Translations under genes and position numbers: made by a program | Shown: in pieces, positions 1 through 11,321 of the stretch | How positions within the stretch are numbered: the stretch's first letter is position 1 | Layout: every line of letters begins with the position of its first letter | Notes under the pieces: generated by a model | What the model saw: only the letters and a program-made list of their open reading frames with translations | What the model was told of the DNA's origin: nothing | Database searches by the model: none | Source of the DNA: Hawksworthiomyces lignivorus | Taxonomy: Eukaryota > Ascomycota > Sordariomycetes > Ophiostomatales > Ophiostomataceae | Reading direction: 5' to 3' | DNA: 64,000 nucleotides | NCBI GenBank assembly: GCA_002917075.1 | Contig: NTMA01000026.1 | Span: forward strand, 1-64,000

Positions 1-62
1 TTAGTGCTTACTCTGCTGTGACCTGTTGCTCTACAGTGCGGTGAGGTGCTGTAGCTCAACAA
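1..62. repeat. Terminus of a left LTR copy, cut by the window edge
   Basis: These 62 bases recur at 1635-1696 with one C/T difference (base 50 versus 1684). Both copies end in ...GTAGCTCAACA, a CA end as expected for an LTR (TG...CA). The simplest reading is the 3' end of a left LTR whose rest lies outside the window. Orientation cannot be fixed because the internal region has no readable gene. Confidence 0.6.
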
Positions 63-1125
63 AAAGAAATTGTAATAAATTTTAATAAATGTTTTTATTT
101 TTGTATTTTTTTTTTATTTTTTTTAATTATTTATAATTAAACGATAATTTTTTAAATTTTGAAAACTTAATAATACGACCGAAATTGTTAAATTAATTTT
201 AAAAAAAGTCATCGTTCGATTATATTAATTGTGAATATAATATTATATATACGAAACAAAACGTTACAAAATGTTCGAAAAAGTATATATTAAAATAAAT
301 GTAAAAAATGAAAAATATTAACGTAAAGAGAAATAAGTTACAGTATAAATTACGAAAGAAATACAAATAATAACGAAGATTATTAACGTCGATTTCGATT
401 AAAGTTTTATTTTTAAAAATGTTTTTAATATTTTTTTAAAAGTTTTTAAAACTCCGAAATCGTTTTTAAAATAACTTTTAGTTTTTATATATTATGTTTA
501 TTTATATAATTTTTCCATTTTATTAAATATTTGTATTTATTTGATTCTTTTGGTTTGATTTTCTCGTTTAATCGATGTATTACGATTTTTTTTAATTTCG
601 TATAATTTACTTTTTTTATAATAATTGGTTTAATAATCTTATAATATTTTTGACTTTTTTTACTTTAAATTGTTAATCGGTTTTTATATATTTTCTTTTT
701 CCGAATAATTTTTTCATTTAATCAAATATTTAATTATTTAATTCGTTTTTTTTTTATAAATTATAATTCGTTTTACTTCGTAGTCTACTTCTTTAATGAC
801 TTTTTCCGTTGATAATAGTGTTTTGAGTTCGTAGATTTTAATAATAAAATGTAGAATATTAAATATATTTATACCTTTTTCGATAGTCGTAATTCGTAAT
901 TAATGTTTAATATTATTCGTTTAATTTTATAAAAATTAATTTTTTTTAAAATCGAGTTTTTCGTTAAATCGTTTAATCTTAATGTTTTTATATTTTAAGT
1001 AATTTTTTTTTAAAAATTGGTTTTTTAATTTTTTATTTATTTATTTAATTTTTTATCGTTATTGTATTTTTTTTAATTTTTTTCGTAAATTTATATAGAT
1101 TTTTTACTATTAAATCGGACACTGT
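63..1125. other. AT-rich block with RIP-like composition between two LTR copies
   Basis: About 85% A+T with no usable reading frame. Counted by hand, roughly half of about 70 cytosines are followed by G, about six times the CpG expected from base content, while CpA is almost absent. Loss of C outside CpG is what RIP leaves after heavy mutation. The block sits where the internal part of an LTR element should be, so it is probably a destroyed or deleted retroelement body. Simple AT-rich spacer DNA is the alternative. Confidence 0.6.
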
Positions 1126-1129
1126 ATTG

Positions 1130-1695
1130 TTACTGTGGATTCTTGGACCTACTGTTTACATAAACATCACTGTTATATAGGTTGAATTTTTCTGAGTAGG
1201 AAGGTATAACTTACTAGTTAGTAGGTTAGAATTTAGTCTAGTTATGACCTAAAATAGTATAAAGTAATTGAAAGGACTATTTACCCTCGACGACTGTTTA
1301 CCCTCGACGGCTGCCTACCCTCGAGGGTGCTTTGGTGTGGACCGTTGGACAGGCAGAGGGTATTGTCATAATGGTGAGTCGATTTTTGATTTTTTTCCAT
1401 ACAAAATCAATTTTGTGAAAAAATAATTTCGTGAGCACCCCGGCCTTTTCCGAAGCTTTGAGTGCCAAGACGACGGTGGGACTGTGAGAAGTAGAAAATT
1501 CTCTTCTCAACAGTCCCACATTGGTCCCTATAGCTATACTGGTTGGTTAGTTATTGAATTTACAAGTTTGGTGTTAAATTAAACTATATTATAGGACCTT
1601 ACAGGCCCTACATGTCCCACAAGGTCCTAGTCAATTAGTGCTTACTCTGCTGTGACCTGTTGCTCTACAGTGCGGTGAGGTGTTGTAGCTCAACA
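1130..1695. mobile_element. Second, complete-looking LTR copy
   Basis: It ends with the same 61 bases as the left copy. The left boundary is uncertain; TG candidates are at 1129 or 1134, just after the AT-rich block stops abruptly near 1120. Unlike that block, it keeps ordinary base composition and many CpA steps. It contains three 17-bp direct repeats beginning TACCCTCGA at 1282, 1299 and 1316. A target-site duplication cannot be tested because the outer end of the left LTR is missing. Confidence 0.5.
1282..1332. repeat. Three tandem 17-bp units inside the LTR
   Basis: Units start at 1282, 1299 and 1316 and share TACCCTCGA. The first two differ at three positions; the third diverges after the first ten bases. 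Possibly an LTR regulatory repeat; no function is shown. Confidence 0.6.
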
Positions 1696-3346
1696 ACTTT
1701 CCTTCTCCGAGTTATCTTACAAAAACTCATTACGTCAAAGACAGGATATTGAAAACCTAAATGAAGAAACTAAATATTCTTAGAACCATGAATGACAGAG
1801 AAATTTGTCATTTTAAGAGAGAATCTCAACGACCCTCAACTACGAGGAAAACACCAGATTTATAGACTCGTAAAAACACCAACGCAAAGAGTCAAATAAA
1901 GCGATGCCGTCAAATCGTTGGGCCCTACAGGGGTTACTGGGACTAAATTTGGGACCCCTTCCTCCTGTCCTTTATGGTATACAGAATTTACCGTCTTTGA
2001 AGCGGTACACATACCAGTGTAACGCAGGCAGAGTCTACCCTGTGCAGAGGTGCTCAGTGTCAGTGCAGAGGTGCTTAGCGCCAGTGCCGAGGGTGTGCAG
2101 CGTCTGTGCTTGACCTTCGAGATGAGCAGGGGACAAAATGACAAGATTCGTGTTTTATAACAGCATACACTATGCTAAGTGATCTAGATATATATAAGCA
2201 CTGCTCATCACCTCCTTTGCTTAGTGTATTAGACTTTTGTTAGGTAGTCTAAGACGTACTTGAACACAACGTTTCTTGGTCGAGATTCTACTTCGTATAT
2301 CTATTCCCAAGCTATGTCTTCAATACCCCAGCGGTTATACCAGACGAAGGAAGAGCCGGCCAACTAGAGGAACTATCCCCAATGTCAAACCATAAGAGGG
2401 GCTGACCACAGTCAGAGATAATCAGAAATTATCAAAACGGTAAAAACAAATCATCTTTGTTGTCGAGGTAGCTGAGAAGTCCCTCGGCTCTTTATATGTT
2501 CTATCTGCTTAAATACGGGTGCGTCCAACAATGTGGCTAGAGCTGTGGGCAAGCATAAAAATAAATCGCGTGACTCGTACAGCCTCGTAAGATGATATTA
2601 AAATTCTGATGTCTGTCATTCCTAGCTGTGTTTTAATCATCTTCGTCGACCTATTGTGCATAATATTTGGAATCTTGTCTTGCTCCTTGCGGTGTAGTTT
2701 TTGTCTTCATAAAGTGAGCTCCGCCCATAAGTGTTAAAAGATCAGACAAAATTATTTACCGAAGGTTCCGGTGGCTTGAAGAAACGTTTATATACAAACG
2801 GACCGTCTCGCTAGCTGCTACATGGCCGTCCTAGAAGGATTCATTGTGGGGATGGTTGCTAACGCATAGGTGTTTTCGGCTTATGGGAAGTTCTTCAAGT
2901 ACAGTCAAGTGTGAATCGAGGTCAGTGGAGCATGAGAGGTCAAGGAATATCAGGATGCTTCAGCCAATGACAATTGTGTATCTTTGAAAAAGAACCACTT
3001 TTCAGTCTTACATTTTCGACTCCCATTCACGGCCTTTTCATATGGATTCACAGGATGTCCCCACAAACTATTCTGACTCAACTACGAAGTACCTCCCCAT
3101 TCCTCCTCTCCCCCTCCTCTTCCCCCCCCCAAAAAGTTCGACGGTTTTGATTATAACTCTAGCTTATATATAAAGTTTTAACTATAGCGCTCGATTTAAC
3201 AACATGACTTAAACTTCCTAGAGCCTGTTACGACCATAATTATGTCAGATATGAAGTTTACAGGACATTTCATTTAATTACTCAAACTCATTCAACAATT
3301 AAGCCAAAAAAAGTCGAACTGAGTACTCCATTATCTTTTAAGAATC
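1696..3346. other. Spacer without a supported gene
   Basis: The open frames here (for example 69 aa at 1904-2113) lack recognisable motifs, codon bias or splice support. There is an imperfect short duplication around 2040-2095 (GTGCAGAGGTGCT-like, twice), a TATATATAA stretch near 2192 and a C-run near 3125. The last few hundred bases are the likely promoter of the DUF2855 gene. Confidence 0.5.
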
Positions 3347-4582
3347 ATGGCTACTGATAACCAAATTCATATCCTCTCTCGCTCTGACTATACTGAGCAA
3401 CATATAATCACCGTTTCGCCTATCCTGACACCTCTGGGCCCAAACTCAGTGCGGGTGCGGTCCTCGCTGCTTTCTCTCACGATAAACAGCCTTACATATG
3501 CCAGCCACCCCGAGTTCAAAGTCGGCTGGTGGGAAGCTTTCGTTCAACCAGCAAACACGCCTGCGCCATTTAACGATACGACTAAGTATGGCCGCATCGG
3601 TGTCTGGGGCTGGGCTACAGTTTTAGATAGCACTCTCGGTGGCGTGGTTCCTGGAGACCGGATTTATGGCTACATGCCGATTGCGACGCATCCAGTGGAC
3701 CTCGAGCTGAAGCCAGCTGATGTGCCAGGTACGTATATCGAAACCAGCGCGCACCGGGACGCGGTGCGGATCGCGTACAAGACATACGAGCTCTGCCGGG
3801 CAGACAGCGTCGGCGACGAGACCAGCCAAGCGCTGGATGCGCTGGTGAAGCCCATATTTAGTGTGGCTTACCTCTTGGCTGAGTACACCTTTAACCCTGC
3901 GCGGTGCGTCCACCCGACCTCCGCCGACCTGCCCTGGTCCCCGGCGGATGCGGACCTCGCGGACGCTGTCGTCGTGCTCGTCAGCGCAACATCCAAGACG
4001 GCGCTTGGCTTCGCATACATGCTGGCCCAGCGATCCGGCCAGCTCGCGAAGCCGAGGCGCGTCGTGGCGCTGACCAGCAGGGGGTCTGCATCCTATGCGG
4101 CAGCGACGGGGTGGTACACTGACGTGGTCACGTACGAGGAGGCGGAGCGGGTGGCCCAGCTCGGGACTCGCGGGTGCAAAGCGGTGGTGATCGATTTTGG
4201 CGGTCGACAAGAAGCGGCACTGCGCGCGTATAGCGCTCTGCAACGAGAGGGGGCAACAGCGGTGCAGCTGCTCGGCGTGGGCAGCGAGGTGAAAAAAGAC
4301 GGCGCAAAGCTTACTCCCGAAACCATTGCAGCGGGGCGCAAGCAGGGGATCATTCTAGTGGATGTTTGGGCGATGGCGGGTGCGGCGGAAGCCATCCTTG
4401 GGAAGGGAGGCAAGGAGAAGCTACACGAAGAGTACAACAAAGCCTGGAATGGACTGAAGAGAGTTGGTTTTCCAGGTATGCAGATCATTTGGGGCAGTGG
4501 ACTGGAAGATTACGCAAAGGCATTCAAGAAAATTTGCGATGGAGTAGTAGAAGCAGGTGTAGGTCTTGTCTTCAAGGTATGA
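3347..4582 (+). CDS. DUF2855 family protein (MDR-like reductase fold)
   Basis: Single-exon gene of 411 aa, normal for this family. The start ATGGC is the first Met and sits in a good context (ATC before it). Family hallmarks are visible: an N-terminal GroES-like part with YGRIGVWGWATV (about residues 84-95), GDRIYGYMP (about 107-115), and the central VLVSATSKTALGFAYML segment (about 216-232), which corresponds to the glycine/serine-rich cofactor region in medium-chain dehydrogenase-like folds. VVALTSRGS and DVVTYEEA follow, as in other DUF2855 members. The biochemical reaction of this family is not established; a soluble NAD(P)-linked oxidoreductase is an inference from fold. It stands alone between long spacers next to transposon debris, so no pathway can be read from the neighbours. 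Confidence 0.88.
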   Translation: MATDNQIHILSRSDYTEQHIITVSPILTPLGPNSVRVRSSLLSLTINSLTYASHPEFKVGWWEAFVQPANTPAPFNDTTKYGRIGVWGWATVLDSTLGGVVPGDRIYGYMPIATHPVDLELKPADVPGTYIETSAHRDAVRIAYKTYELCRADSVGDETSQALDALVKPIFSVAYLLAEYTFNPARCVHPTSADLPWSPADADLADAVVVLVSATSKTALGFAYMLAQRSGQLAKPRRVVALTSRGSASYAAATGWYTDVVTYEEAERVAQLGTRGCKAVVIDFGGRQEAALRAYSALQREGATAVQLLGVGSEVKKDGAKLTPETIAAGRKQGIILVDVWAMAGAAEAILGKGGKEKLHEEYNKAWNGLKRVGFPGMQIIWGSGLEDYAKAFKKICDGVVEAGVGLVFKV

Positions 4583-7500
4583 ATATCCCATCCTTGGACC
4601 AATTAACCAAGACTGACAAAGATGAGTCTTTTCTCTTGTGCTTTCGTACTTTCGTAGTATGCTTTGAAACCTTATATGCCCTTTTTTATAATAGAAACGT
4701 GACAACGTGTTGTAAAAAGACATTACTTTTATGTTCGACTTTATTAACAAAATTCTTGATGTAAAGTGTGTTATAGTTCTCGTTTATAAAATATAAATAA
4801 ATATTGACTATGATTTTTATTGTTGTTCTTGGTTTCTTTTTTAATTTATGATCTTATGAATATGTTTTTTTATGGAAAATCTATTGTCATTTTCAATAAA
4901 TCTTGAGAGATATATTTTCTAGATTTATTGGATTTAGAAGCGATAGATCATCTTACCTATCCTTTAAAGGAGACCGACTTTCGTTGTTGTTACAGTAGAT
5001 CTTTCTGTCTACCATATACAACAACTCCATCTGGCGGCGACTACATTTTCAGGTAATTCCAGTAGTCAAAATGAGTCGGATTTAACAGTATTCAAGTCTT
5101 TTTGTTCCCATAGTTTTGACGAGAGACCGACTGATGGATTCAATACGTCTTCTGTATAACGTCGGTTTTAACGTATCTCCAATACTATTGTTCTAGTCCT
5201 CGAAAAACTCTTCAGACAACTCTATCACATCGATAGAATCGTTCCACGTATAGAATTTCTTCGTTATATTAGTTCTATTTCCAGATTTCGGTACAGAAGA
5301 CGTCGTATATATCGGACTTTGTCCGTCGAAAGTACACCTTGTGTTGAGGATCCTTATTATAGGTAAATACGACTCCACGTCCAATAGGTCGGAAGAGTCG
5401 CACGCAACAGCTAGTTCATTGCTTTCCGGAGCGGGTTGCCTTCTTTGACTACTATTTTGTTTCTGATATTATATGGCACTTGCTCAAAGACTTGGTAAGC
5501 ACGTGTTTCCTAATCATCACGAATTCCTTCAAAATTTCCTTTTGTTATTCTACTGTATTTATAGCGCTTTAACGTAATAAAAAGAGAATCGAGCGAAACT
5601 CGTTAGTCTAGACACCCAGCAGCTATAACCTAAAGAACATCATCATTCAGGAGATATAGACTCGATTTACACTGCTCTGAATTCTTTTGAATGAATTGAC
5701 GTTCATTTTTACTTCAGCAGTCTTGTTTCTTAAGCTTTGTCATCCAATTAGATGATCTGCCATCCCAAGTGACAAACTCCTCACTGTAGAAGACACCAAA
5801 TATGGCGGGACATGCCTACTGAAAACGGCGGACAGAACAGCATTCTCTCGTTTTAACCTGTAATAAAGAAAACTATAGTTACAAAGAACAGAACTACTCT
5901 ACTTCCTCTGCCGCCACTTCTGTCACTTTCAATAACTCGATTGTGGCTGCCACCTCCAGCGGCACTATATTCTACACTTTTACTTGCGTGAATCATTCTA
6001 CTAACTCTTGTATATATCAGCAAAGCACTAGTAGATTGCGTATTATTTCTTTTTCTTGTCCTTGTATGTGCGATTGATGAGAGCCTATATGCTGTCGACA
6101 TCCAGACTCCTAAAGATTTGCCTGTAATTTCCGCAGTTATGTGAAGAAACAATGTTCTCTTCGCATTGCAGGGCAATCGAGTATCCCGTATTTCTGTGCT
6201 GGCCATGCCTCCAAAATATTGCAGAGCCGCATCGTCTATGCCAAGATGGGATGAAACGTTGCCCGGTACTAACTGAACATGGAAAATTAACAGGAATGCT
6301 ATTCAACGTGGCGTCCGCAGCAATTTCCGGCTCGCCCGGGAGCGCTTACAGAATGAATTTAACGCCCGAGTCCGCTGATTCTGTTCATAGAATAAATGTC
6401 CTCCTATCACTTGCACCGCCCCTTTGCTTCAGCACGCAATAAACGACTGCAAAAGTCGCGATGGTTGCTAATTCCACCTCTATTCCGTCTTTAGCTCGAA
6501 ACGAGAACTTGATAACTTATTGAAGGCTATTTCCTACGCAAGTGGCTACCTCAGATAAAAAAAAAAATAAAACGTTCAGCTGAAAATACAAAAGTCACAA
6601 GTACGTCACATCTGGGGTCCAACGGCTGTTCTTGGACATGGTCGCTATGTGATGCACCTTTCCCAGGACTTAAGTGGCGCTAGATGCAAATGCAGATATG
6701 CATATGAGCCGTACCGTGGGAACTAGTAACTAGGGTTGCTTTGGGTTGCACTTTGGCTGACTTATGGGGGACATTTGCGTGTCCCATTTTGGTACTTTTT
6801 CAGCCTACTCCGTTTTCGTTCATGTGCACTCCGTGTGCGCAGGCCTTTCCGCCCAGGCGACGGGAGATATTGGGTTTTTGTGGAGTAATACTATGCCAAT
6901 CAACGGTACTCAGTGTTTCTGGCAAGGCAGAAAATGCCCCTGGCTAATGACAAAACACTGACCCTAAAATCCAATATATGTACGGGGTACAGAGTCGCCA
7001 CTAAAACCAATAACTCTTGACGTCGTGCTCAGACTTCCAGTGTAGGTTAGCAACTCAGGCGAAAGAAGCTTGGGTGTGTAAAATGCCCAAGTCATGAAAC
7101 CAATAAAAATAACAATTACCTCAGCCTTGCCAAGATTGAAAGGAAGGGCAGAAAAGCTTTCTTGAAAATAGGGGGAAGAGAAAAAAAAAGAAAAAATAAG
7201 CATATTCTGCTGTTCGTTTAATATTCTGTTCTCTTTGTTATGTTGTTCGGTTCTTATTGATGCTTTTAGAGGTATATGTATTTCGTTAGGTGTTGCACTT
7301 CATATATCACACAAGAGATTCGACATATAGATATACATCTTTTCGTACTATACTTAGGAACTACAAAAAACAAACCATAGTGTCAATCTCGTTAAACTTG
7401 GCTCACTCTATGTTGCAGTAGCGGTAATTTTTAAACCCTTTCACATTTCCTTTCATAGCAACGTGCATTCCTCTTCTCTAATGACGCCCCTGTTTGTTGA

Positions 7501-7909
7501 GCACACATGCACGCATAAAGGGGAGCCTAATGCATCGTGTAGTGCCCCATTCGCCTCGCCAAAACTCAGCTGTCCAAACAAATTACTTTGCTCGTTGTTA
7601 TTGTTATTATTTTGTTGCTCGATGCCGTGTCTTAGATGAACCGTTGCTTGTGCAGTGGCACTACCCCTGAAAGAGTGCGGAACTAGAAAACCAAAAAGAT
7701 GAGCTACCAGCCTCTAATAATTATTAAAAATACTAAAAAAGAGACAAACAAAGTACGCCTAAAATGAGGCTCTTGGGGAAATTGTACTATAAAAGCCTAT
7801 CTTCTTTGTTCCAAGTTCAGTTTGAATTGGTAGCTTTGCCGGCTGTCGATTTTCTCTCGAGCAAACAGTGCAAACTTCTGCAGTCTTCCTTTACTCTCAG
7901 CCTTGGAAA
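4583..7909. other. 3.3-kb spacer, no supported gene
   Basis: The DUF2855 terminator should lie in the AT-rich 4740-4870. Frames here are short and broken. The stretch 4950-5830 is lower in GC and reads like decayed sequence in both directions; a 63-aa minus frame at 5193-5384 has no recognisable motif. The last 200 bases before 7910 hold an ATACTAAA-like stretch and CT-containing sequence and are the likely protease promoter. Confidence 0.45.
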
Positions 7910-10502
7910 ATGTTCTGTCTTCTCATTCCCTTGGCACTGTCGGCTGCTTGCAGCTTGGCTGCGGTCCAACTTCGTGATACAACTCCGGTACCCGGCTTTA
8001 TGAGCCTCCCAGTCATCAAGCACAGTCTTTCACAAGGTGTTCTTCAACAACGCGATGACGTGGCCACTCTATCCACCTATGCGAACTACGCCTACATGAT
8101 CGAGTGTAAGACTTTCGAAGATTTGAGTTGCGAAGCATCGAACGTTCTTGTTAATCTGTTACAGTGGATATTGGCACTCCGGGGCAACCAGTTAAGCTGC
8201 AGATTGATACTGGCTCCAGCGAATTATGGGTTAATCCAAATTGTGACACCGGCACATCTACGCAACAAGAGACAAGCTGCCAGTCTTTTAAAACATACAA
8301 TCCAGATGCATCTCGTACATACACAGCTGATGGCTCGCAAATATCACTGTTGAGATATGGCTCTGGCTACGCGGTTGTCCACTATGTCTTTGATGACATT
8401 GTCGTGGAAGGATCTAGTAAGTGACGTTTTTATTATAAATTGAGCTCTCTTATTTTTTTTCTTCTTCAACTTTGCCGGTACTTTTTTGCTAATGTGTAAT
8501 CTTATCTTATAGACAATGATGCACTCATACAGGTCCAGTTTGGCGTCGCTAACCAAACAGCGGGCGAGCCGTTTGGCATTTGCGGCGTCGGGTTCGGCAA
8601 CAACTACGCCTTGACTTACAACAACCTAATTGATGAGCTTTATATCCAAGGCATCACCGCCGGTCGCGCATTTTCCCTTGCCCTTGGCACCGAGTCGTCT
8701 GATTATGGCACATTGCCGTACGGAGGGAATATTCAAGACGGAGCCATTATTTTCGGTGGCATAGACACAAAAAAATTCAAGGGTCCTCTATATAAGTTCG
8801 ACAACCTCTCCCCTCAGAATGGTGAACCAATTTGGCGCTACTGGATTCAGTTAGATCAAGTAGGATACACGGCGCCAGGAAGTTCGTCGTCATCTGCCTT
8901 CAGTGGTAGTGCGCTGCCTATCGTGCTTGATAGCGGCGCCAGCTTGAGTTACTTCCCAACGGAGATTATAAATGGCATAGCCAGTGCGTTCGGAGTGAGT
9001 CCTACTCCCGCAGCCAACGGATATATAGCCGTAGACTGCAACGCCGGCGTAGATGGCGGAACGATCGATTTTACGTTCGGCTCCCTCATTATCTCAGTCC
9101 CTCTCCGCGACTTAATTTGGGATGACCAGGGCTCCTGCGTGCTAGGTGCTCTGGCGGCTAACCCGGCGATTGGTAGCAACCTTTATATTCTCGGTGACAC
9201 ATTCCTGCGGTTAGCATATGGTAAACAGCACCCTGCTCCTCTTTCCTCTTCTCGTTTCCTGCTTCTTGATTTGAATGCTTTCTGACACTGAGCCCAGTTG
9301 TCTTCGACCAAGACCATAAAGACATCTACCTAGCGAAAGCCGCAAACTGCGGAGAGAACGAACAGCCACTACCCGCTGGGGGCGATTATCAGTTTACTGG
9401 AGAATGCACCCATGCTCTGGGCGAACCGACTGGCCTTACGCCATCCAGCCCTGCGCCGTCCACTCCTGCACCATCTTCTCTTGCGCCATCTAGCCCTGCT
9501 CCATCCAGCCCCGCGGCATCTGGCCCTGCAGCATCTGGCCCTGCAGCATCTGGCCCTGCTCCATCTGGCCCTGCTCCATCTAGCCCTGCTCCATCGAGTC
9601 CTACTGCATCCGGTCCTGCAGCATCCGGCCCTGCAGCATCCGGCCCTGCGGCATCTGGACCATCGGCATCTGGCCCTGCAGGATCTAGCCCTGTGGCATC
9701 CGGCCCTGCAGGATCTAGCCCTGTGGCATCTGGCCCTGCAGCATCTGGCCCTTCAGCATCTGGCCCTGCAGCATCCGGACCCTCCGCGTCTGGTCCTGCG
9801 GCATCTAGCCCTATGGCATCTGGGCCCTCTGCATCTGGGCCTTCTGCATCTGACCCTACAGCATCCGGCCCTGCAGCATCCGGCCCTGCAGCATCCGGCC
9901 CTGCGGCATCTGGACCATCGGCATCTGGCCCTGCAGCATCTGGTCCTACCCCATCTGGCCCTGCGGCGTCTGGCCCTGTGCCGTCCAGCCCTCCGGCATC
10001 TAATCATTTGACATCTAATACCCTAGCATCTGGTACTTCCGCGCCTGGCCTCTCAGTATCTAGCCCCGCAGCATCCGGTTTTTCAGGATTCAGTGCCACC
10101 ATAACCCGCATCACGACGCTAACAGAGACTGTGCCTTGCAGCGGGTCATCCAGCGGATCGTATACGATCACAACCCGAGTCGCGACAATTACTGAGATCG
10201 TACCTTGTAGCCAGTCATCTTCGTCTGCCGTACCTACAACCGTGTCTAACAGTAAGCCTCATGTCGTGCCTCCAGTCACGCCTACGGCCGTGTCTATGAC
10301 ATGGGCTACAGGAGGCCACAGCACGGCGGTGGCATCGGCATCAGAGACGCCCAAGGCCTCACCTACTGTACCAACCGTACCGATTATCTCGACCTCACCT
10401 AGTGCCGTGGTAACGGCCTCCGCTCTTGGTGCGACGGGTCTTGTGTCGATGTCGCTACTCTTCGCCTGTTTAGGTCTGCAGGCCGTAATGGCAATACTGT
10501 AA
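7910..10502 (+). CDS. Secreted GPI-anchored aspartic protease (pepsin A1 family, yapsin/OpsB-like) with long stalk
   Basis: Four exons: 7910-8105, 8165-8416, 8513-9220 and 9298-10502. Introns of 59, 96 and 77 bp have GT/AG ends, and the frame closes at 786 aa. The start at 7910 gives a signal peptide (MFCLLIPLALSAACSLAA). Catalytic motifs are IDTGSSELWV (Asp80) and VLDSGASLSYFP (Asp289), both intact, joined by normal A1 features such as YGSGYAVVHYVFDDI. The catalytic domain ends near residue 410. A stalk of about 200 residues of SGPAAS-like repeats follows, then two TIT.R..T.TE.VPCS motifs, and a hydrophobic C-terminus (about the last 25 residues), as expected for GPI-anchor addition. It likely acts at the plasma membrane or wall, cleaving secreted or surface proteins; substrates are unknown. 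The catalytic aspartates and splice joins are seen; GPI anchoring is inferred. Confidence 0.9.
9474..10080 (+). repeat. 18-bp coding minisatellite (SGPAAS stalk) in the aspartic protease
   Basis: More than 30 imperfect units built on GCATCTGGCCCTGCA, encoding Ala-Ser-Gly/Ser-Pro-Ala-Ala variants at about residues 445-646. Some units are identical over tens of bases (for example around 9610-9650 and 9870-9910), which suggests recent slippage or unequal exchange. The stalk should be heavily O-glycosylated and hold the enzyme away from the anchor. Copy number is likely to vary between strains. Confidence 0.9.
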
Positions 10503-11321
10503 TGTAATGGCAGACTAGCTCACCACTTTACATTCTTTCAATAATTTCCCTTCATTAATTTCAACCTTCTTTACACTCATTTCATTCCATTTCTAGTCAT
10601 ATAAGCTTTGAGTTGATCAACACTTGTATCTTTCTCGCTTGTTCGCCACCACATGGTGGCCGGACATGCATACAACTATTGTTTTCGGGGGATTTTTTTT
10701 ATTTTTTATTTTTTATTTTTTTAAATAAATATGCATAATTGCTCCCTCAATGCATGCTAGCCAAATTAGAAATGATCAAAATTGCCCGGCTTCAATGCAG
10801 AATTATGAAAATACCTAGCGAGCTTCTTGACTAGTCTGAGCTTGATGACTTTTATCACTGCGGTCGCCTGATTCGGCTCAAGCCGCAGGTTCAAGTCTGC
10901 TCCCCAGAGTATGGTCGTGATCATGTCCGAGTTATTTTAACTGAGCCAGCTAAAGCGGGGGGAAGGACAGCGCATGGGCTAGCGAGGAATAATTCCGCGT
11001 AGTCCCCAGGATCTACTTTGATGATTAGTGCCCTCACCTCAGCCGTTCTCCGCATGCCTCGGCTGACGTGGAGACAGCCTGTAAATTGTGTAAGACAAAT
11101 TCCACGTGAGACGTCAGACGATGTCTTGAAATACTGACCACCAACACAATACTCTTCCTTCTGGGATCCTCTCACTTCAAGACATTGGAGAATTCTGCGG
11201 CATTGTTGTTCGAGCTGTGTTGAAGCATTTCCGAGCATAGTCTATCTAGCACTGATAGTGCAGTGGAAGAAAGACGCGGTGGAGACGCTGAGGTGGACCC
11301 TGCTCTGAACGATACACCACG
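10503..11321. other. Spacer between protease and acyl-CoA dehydrogenase
   Basis: The region 10510-10740 is AT-rich with T-runs (10688-10722) and probably contains the protease 3' end. No gene motif is visible in 10740-11321, which should contain the promoter of the next gene. Confidence 0.5.

Noticed and set aside
2151..2268. Possible short copia-type LTR (TG...CA with an internal TATATATAA)
   Set aside because: No second copy, no target-site duplication and no retroelement reading frame in the window.
10860..10925. tRNA-like T-loop (GGTTCAAGTC)
   Set aside because: The T-stem does not pair over five bases, and no D-arm or acceptor stem can be formed around it.
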